From Okibacterium sp. HSC-33S16 (GTDB taxonomy: Bacteria; Actinomycetota; Actinomycetes; Actinomycetales; Microbacteriaceae), in NCBI RefSeq assembly GCF_024171565.1, contig NZ_JALJZZ010000004.1:124001-188000 (forward strand): 64,000 bases of DNA. The letters are read 5' to 3'. The notes below the pieces were generated by a model. That model worked only from the letters and a program-made list of their open reading frames with translations, did not search any database and was not told where the DNA came from. The position numbers and the translations under genes were made by a program. Below, in pieces: positions 60,983-64,000 of this stretch. Every line of letters starts with the position of its first letter. The stretch's first letter is position 1.

Positions 60983-62278
60983 GTGACGACCGTTTTCCGT
61001 AGCATGGCTCTGTCCGGGTTCTCACGGGCTGTTACCCTTCCAATAACCTTTTTCGCTACTTTCGCGACCACTTCTATAGTCATCGCCTACGCGGGCGCAA
61101 CTATGTACGGGTTCGTTGCCTTGATTGGCTTGTTGTTTCAACTGATTCCCTTCGCAGACCTGGGGCTCGGAGCTGCGGTTTCAACCGCGATGGCGCGCCG
61201 CTCTTCGAACGATGGAGGTGAAGATGTAGCTCGCGAAACCGTGAAATCGGCGTTTCGAGCTCTCATGCTCTCGTCTATTGTTCTGTTGGCGATTCTCACG
61301 GTGATAAGTGCTGCTGGAGCTTGGCCAGATATGTTGGGCTTGCCGGACTCTCTGGCAGGTGCTTCGAGGTGGGCCATTCTCGTAAGCCTCGCGCCATTTG
61401 CGCTCTCTTTGCCCTTCGGAATAGGTCAGAGGATGCTGCTCGGCGACGGAAAAAACCATGTCGTCAATCTGGTTTCGGTGATGGGCCCAGTGCTCGCGAC
61501 GCTCGCTACCCTTGTTCTAGCGTTTTCAGGGGCAGAGCCGCTCGTATTGGCAATGGCTACTCCGTTCGGTGTTTTAGGAGTGTCGGTTACATGTTTCGTT
61601 CTCGCCTTTCGTAACGTGCATTGGAAGTGGCGGACCGTTTGGGAGGCTCCTCAGGCCCTCTCGACACCGCTCGACATTTGGCATGCCGCAGCACCAATGA
61701 TGATCGTGATGATTACGGTCCCACTTGCCTTACAAAGCGGACGTCTGATCGTGGCACACATGGGCTCACCGGAACAGTTGGCTTCCTATTCACTCGCGGC
61801 CCAGTTTTACGCTCCGACGCTATCGCTGATAACCACGGCGGGAATTGCCTTATGGCCGTCGTTCGCGCGTCTTGGATCCCAAGGGCGCGCACTTTGGACC
61901 AAGAGCATTGGCATCATGGCGGTCACGGGACTGGTGGCAGGCATCCTATTTCTCGTGCTGGTTCGCCCGGTTGCTTGGATTGTATCGAGCCAACAGATTG
62001 ATGTTCCATGGGATGTTGCGGCTGCCTTCGCGATGCTTCTTTTTGTCACGGCGCTCCATCAGCCTTCTGCCTACTTGCTCACCTCGCCCCGTCTGTTGAC
62101 ATTCCAAGCAGGTTCCTCAAGCGCTATGGCTTTGGCCGCGATTCCTCTGGCGATATTTCTGACTCCACTAGTGGGGGCTAGCGGGCCTATCTGGGCAATG
62201 GTGATTGCTGTTGGGGCGTGTCAAATGATCCCGTGCATTATCCGAAGCTCCCTCTTTCTGAAAGGACACGCCGAATGA
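60983..62278 (+). CDS. oligosaccharide flippase (Wzx/MATE-like)
   Basis: 431 residues with twelve to fourteen membrane segments, typical of the polysaccharide transporter family. The start FSRAVTLPITFFATFATTSI and a charged second loop (LGLGAAVSTAMARRSSNDGG near 60-75) fit Wzx. It flips the lipid-linked repeat unit to the outer face for the Wzy-like polymerase. The GTG start at 60983 is used. The 170 bases before it show no gene. Its stop overlaps the ATG of the next glycosyltransferase. Confidence 0.87.
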   Translation: MTTVFRSMALSGFSRAVTLPITFFATFATTSIVIAYAGATMYGFVALIGLLFQLIPFADLGLGAAVSTAMARRSSNDGGEDVARETVKSAFRALMLSSIVLLAILTVISAAGAWPDMLGLPDSLAGASRWAILVSLAPFALSLPFGIGQRMLLGDGKNHVVNLVSVMGPVLATLATLVLAFSGAEPLVLAMATPFGVLGVSVTCFVLAFRNVHWKWRTVWEAPQALSTPLDIWHAAAPMMIVMITVPLALQSGRLIVAHMGSPEQLASYSLAAQFYAPTLSLITTAGIALWPSFARLGSQGRALWTKSIGIMAVTGLVAGILFLVLVRPVAWIVSSQQIDVPWDVAAAFAMLLFVTALHQPSAYLLTSPRLLTFQAGSSSAMALAAIPLAIFLTPLVGASGPIWAMVIAVGACQMIPCIIRSSLFLKGHAE

Positions 62279-63324
62279 AATCACGAACCGAGATGGTGGC
62301 GCTTTACGACCCAAACGACCTCAACCCATATGGGTTAGAGGTCTCGAGAGTTATCGCTAACATCGGGGTTTCTGTCCGATATTGGGGAGTTGTCTCGAGA
62401 GCAGTACCAGACGATATGGCTGATGCAGCCCGCTTGAAATTGGCGGGGTCCATTAAGAATGGAACTCTTCTTCGGCAGATCACTCGGCGCGTGGTCGGCC
62501 CGGTGCAAGTCGCTCTTTCAATTCCCCTCTCGTCGCCCCTTGTTCTGGCATGGACGAGAGATGCGTGGGACGCATTCGTGTTCCTTTGTCGAGCCAGCAT
62601 CGGAGGGCGCACGCTCGTGGTTTATCACAACCCGAAACAAGTGCGGCCGCGCCCCGGACTTCGAGGAACTTTAGAGCAAAGGTTGCTTCGTCGATCACGA
62701 GCTTGTGTACATGCGTCCTGGATGGCGGACCTAGTGAAGGACTACGCGTCGGATGTTGTAGTTACACCCCACCCTCCTTTTAGCTTCGCCGCCGAAGCCA
62801 CACCCTCAGTGGTGCCTCCGACGGATGTGCAACCGAAGCAAGTAACGATGGTCGGCGGGCTGAGGCCAGACAAAGGATCGATTGACCTGCCCGCAATCGC
62901 ACGCGCCAGTGGCGGGGGCTGGACATTGCTCATCGCAGGGCCGGATGTTCTCACGGTCGAGGTCGCTGAGGCCGTTCGGGACGCTGGGGTAAACATCAAG
63001 TACGCGACCGATTCCATGCCGCCGACAGACGACGAGTTACGCGCGGCGATGAAAGGCAGCCGCGTTATGCTTGCGCCTTACCGTCTGGTCACCGAAAGCG
63101 GGTCTGTTCTTCTGGCGCTCAGCTTGGAAGTGCCGGTACTTGGATACTTCTCGACAGCTTTAAGTAGGGTGGTCGCTGAGAGTGCGCTTGCGGAAAGTCC
63201 GGAGGAGTTGGGGCAGAAGTTGAAACGATTCTTGAAAGAGCCGTGGGAAACCTTTCGCTTAAGTCCAGCTCAGCTCGCGCTTGAGTCCCGTCAAGGATGG
63301 GAGGCCGCTCTTGCTCGCCGATGA
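62275..63324 (+). CDS. glycosyltransferase, GT-B fold (family 4-like)
   Basis: 349 residues from ATG 62275, with AAAGGA nine bases before and overlap of the flippase stop (ATGA). The N-domain starts EMVALYDPNDLNPYGLEVSR. The C-domain has VTMVGGLRPDKGSIDLPAIA near 195-215 (the GG-x-R-x-x-KG nucleotide-sugar motif) and LAPYRLVTESGSVLLALSLE near 265, with the E-x(7)-E-like region. It adds a sugar to the lipid-linked repeat in the cytosol. The donor is not readable. Confidence 0.85.
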   Translation: MKSRTEMVALYDPNDLNPYGLEVSRVIANIGVSVRYWGVVSRAVPDDMADAARLKLAGSIKNGTLLRQITRRVVGPVQVALSIPLSSPLVLAWTRDAWDAFVFLCRASIGGRTLVVYHNPKQVRPRPGLRGTLEQRLLRRSRACVHASWMADLVKDYASDVVVTPHPPFSFAAEATPSVVPPTDVQPKQVTMVGGLRPDKGSIDLPAIARASGGGWTLLIAGPDVLTVEVAEAVRDAGVNIKYATDSMPPTDDELRAAMKGSRVMLAPYRLVTESGSVLLALSLEVPVLGYFSTALSRVVAESALAESPEELGQKLKRFLKEPWETFRLSPAQLALESRQGWEAALARR

Positions 63325-64000
63325 GAAGAACTTGCAACTTACTATTGTTATCGCAACATTCAATGCAAGTGCATTCCTACCTGCGACACTCGCTTCGTTG
63401 GCGTCACAGCGTACTGATGCTCTAGCGAAGTGTGAGGTGATTATCGTCGACGGCAAGTCGGGAGACTCAACCTTAGAGATCGCCAAATCATCTCCAGTGG
63501 TCTCCCGCATCATATGCGAGCCGGATGACGGTATCTATGACGCCATGAACAAGGGCGCAAAACACGCGCGTGGCGCGTGGCTCCATTTTCTGAATGCAGG
63601 AGACGTACTTGCCGACAGCGAGTCGCTCAGTTCAACGCTTACGGCTCTAACCCGCGCCGACAAGGACGCGCACTTTTGGATGGTCGGAGGTGCGAATAAC
63701 CTCGGTGGCGGGGCGGGCGCGCCGAGGAAAATTCCCAATCTGCCACACATCTGGTGGAAGCACGCGCTCGGGCTTCAGCCTCACTGCCATCAGGCCACCT
63801 GGGTCCGTAGCGACCTGTTTCGAGCAATGGGTGGCTATTCGCTTGACTTCGGCTTGGCGGGAGACTTCGACCTCATACTGAGGATGGGATTGCTCGGTCG
63901 CCCGTTCGAAGAGCATTCCCTTTTGATTGGTTACCTTGGCGGGGGAGTATCTGAGAAGGAAGCGCACCTAATGCCGCAACTTCTTCATCGCGTACGATCG
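63311..64000 (+). CDS. family 2 glycosyltransferase, cut by the window edge
   Basis: At least 230 codons, open to the right edge. The likely start is TTG 63311, with GGGAGG six bases before it, overlapping the previous gene by 14 bases. The GT-A fold is clear: LTIVIATFNASAFLPATLAS near 10-28, EVIIVDGKSGDSTLEIA with the first Asp, and EPDDGIYDAMNKGAKHARGA followed by LHFLNAGDVL with the metal-binding Asp of the DxD position. LAGDFDLILRM is the general-base region. It probably adds a side or backbone sugar to the polysaccharide repeat. Confidence 0.9.
   Translation, partial: MLADEKNLQLTIVIATFNASAFLPATLASLASQRTDALAKCEVIIVDGKSGDSTLEIAKSSPVVSRIICEPDDGIYDAMNKGAKHARGAWLHFLNAGDVLADSESLSSTLTALTRADKDAHFWMVGGANNLGGGAGAPRKIPNLPHIWWKHALGLQPHCHQATWVRSDLFRAMGGYSLDFGLAGDFDLILRMGLLGRPFEEHSLLIGYLGGGVSEKEAHLMPQLLHRVRS

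Noticed and set aside
1-64000. tRNA, rRNA and CRISPR arrays
   Set aside because: No cloverleaf-like sequence with CCA-proximal features, no rRNA segments and no regularly spaced direct repeats with unique spacers were seen by eye.

Overview
The window is a chromosomal segment of a high-GC Gram-positive bacterium. It is probably an actinobacterium close to Microbacteriaceae. The reasons are the high GC at third codon positions, IdeR/DtxR-type iron boxes, sortase-anchored surface proteins with LAxTG/LPxTG tails, a chaplin-type repeat protein, a DUF2254 membrane protein and gene starts that look leaderless. No rRNA, tRNA, CRISPR array or intact insertion sequence was seen.

Layout. 0-5.7 kb: end of a histidine phosphatase, then cell-surface genes: a one-pass membrane protein, a lipoprotein, a Val/Pro-rich exported protein and an eight-repeat chaplin-like wall-anchored protein. 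5.8-9.8 kb: iron-siderophore ABC transporter with two iron boxes, each ending 4-5 bases before a start codon. 9.8-20.5 kb: mixed housekeeping genes (hydrolase, hexose-6-phosphate mutarotase, CPBP protease, LPSTG surface protein, O-antigen-ligase-like protein, TraR/DksA zinc finger, DUF2254, cyclodeaminase-like protein, small kinase). 20.5-26.4 kb: LacI regulator, sugar ABC importer and GH51 arabinofuranosidase, with a LacI-type operator. 26.5-30.5 kb: small unrelated genes and a GH42-like lipoprotein.

30.9-39.8 kb: a tightly overlapping minus-strand operon (covalent-FAD amine oxidase, amino-acid-type ABC importer, PfkB kinase, FGGY kinase, class II aldolase, aldo/keto reductase) facing a DeoR regulator. 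I infer uptake and breakdown of an amine-linked sugar, such as a fructosyl amino acid. 39.8-44.4 kb: MFS exporter, membrane and Rossmann-like genes, two MarR regulators, and an apparently orphaned cyclic-di-GMP-I riboswitch before a truncated pilus-type gene. 45.8-50.6 kb: PucR regulator, NCS1 permease and amidohydrolase (nucleobase or related heterocycle use). Decayed partial copies of its two outer genes lie on either side. 50.6-56.1 kb: a decayed region with two SGNH hydrolases, HTH-gene relics, a methionine aminopeptidase relic and an IS21 relic. 54-64 kb: a Wzx/Wzy-type exopolysaccharide cluster (polymerase-like protein, Wzz-tyrosine kinase fusion, low-molecular-weight phosphatase, priming transferase, acyltransferase, flippase, two glycosyltransferases) that runs off the right edge.

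The most unusual items are the chaplin-like protein, the orphan riboswitch, the amine-sugar operon with phased repeat operators, and the repeated pattern of intact genes with decayed, internally deleted copies nearby.
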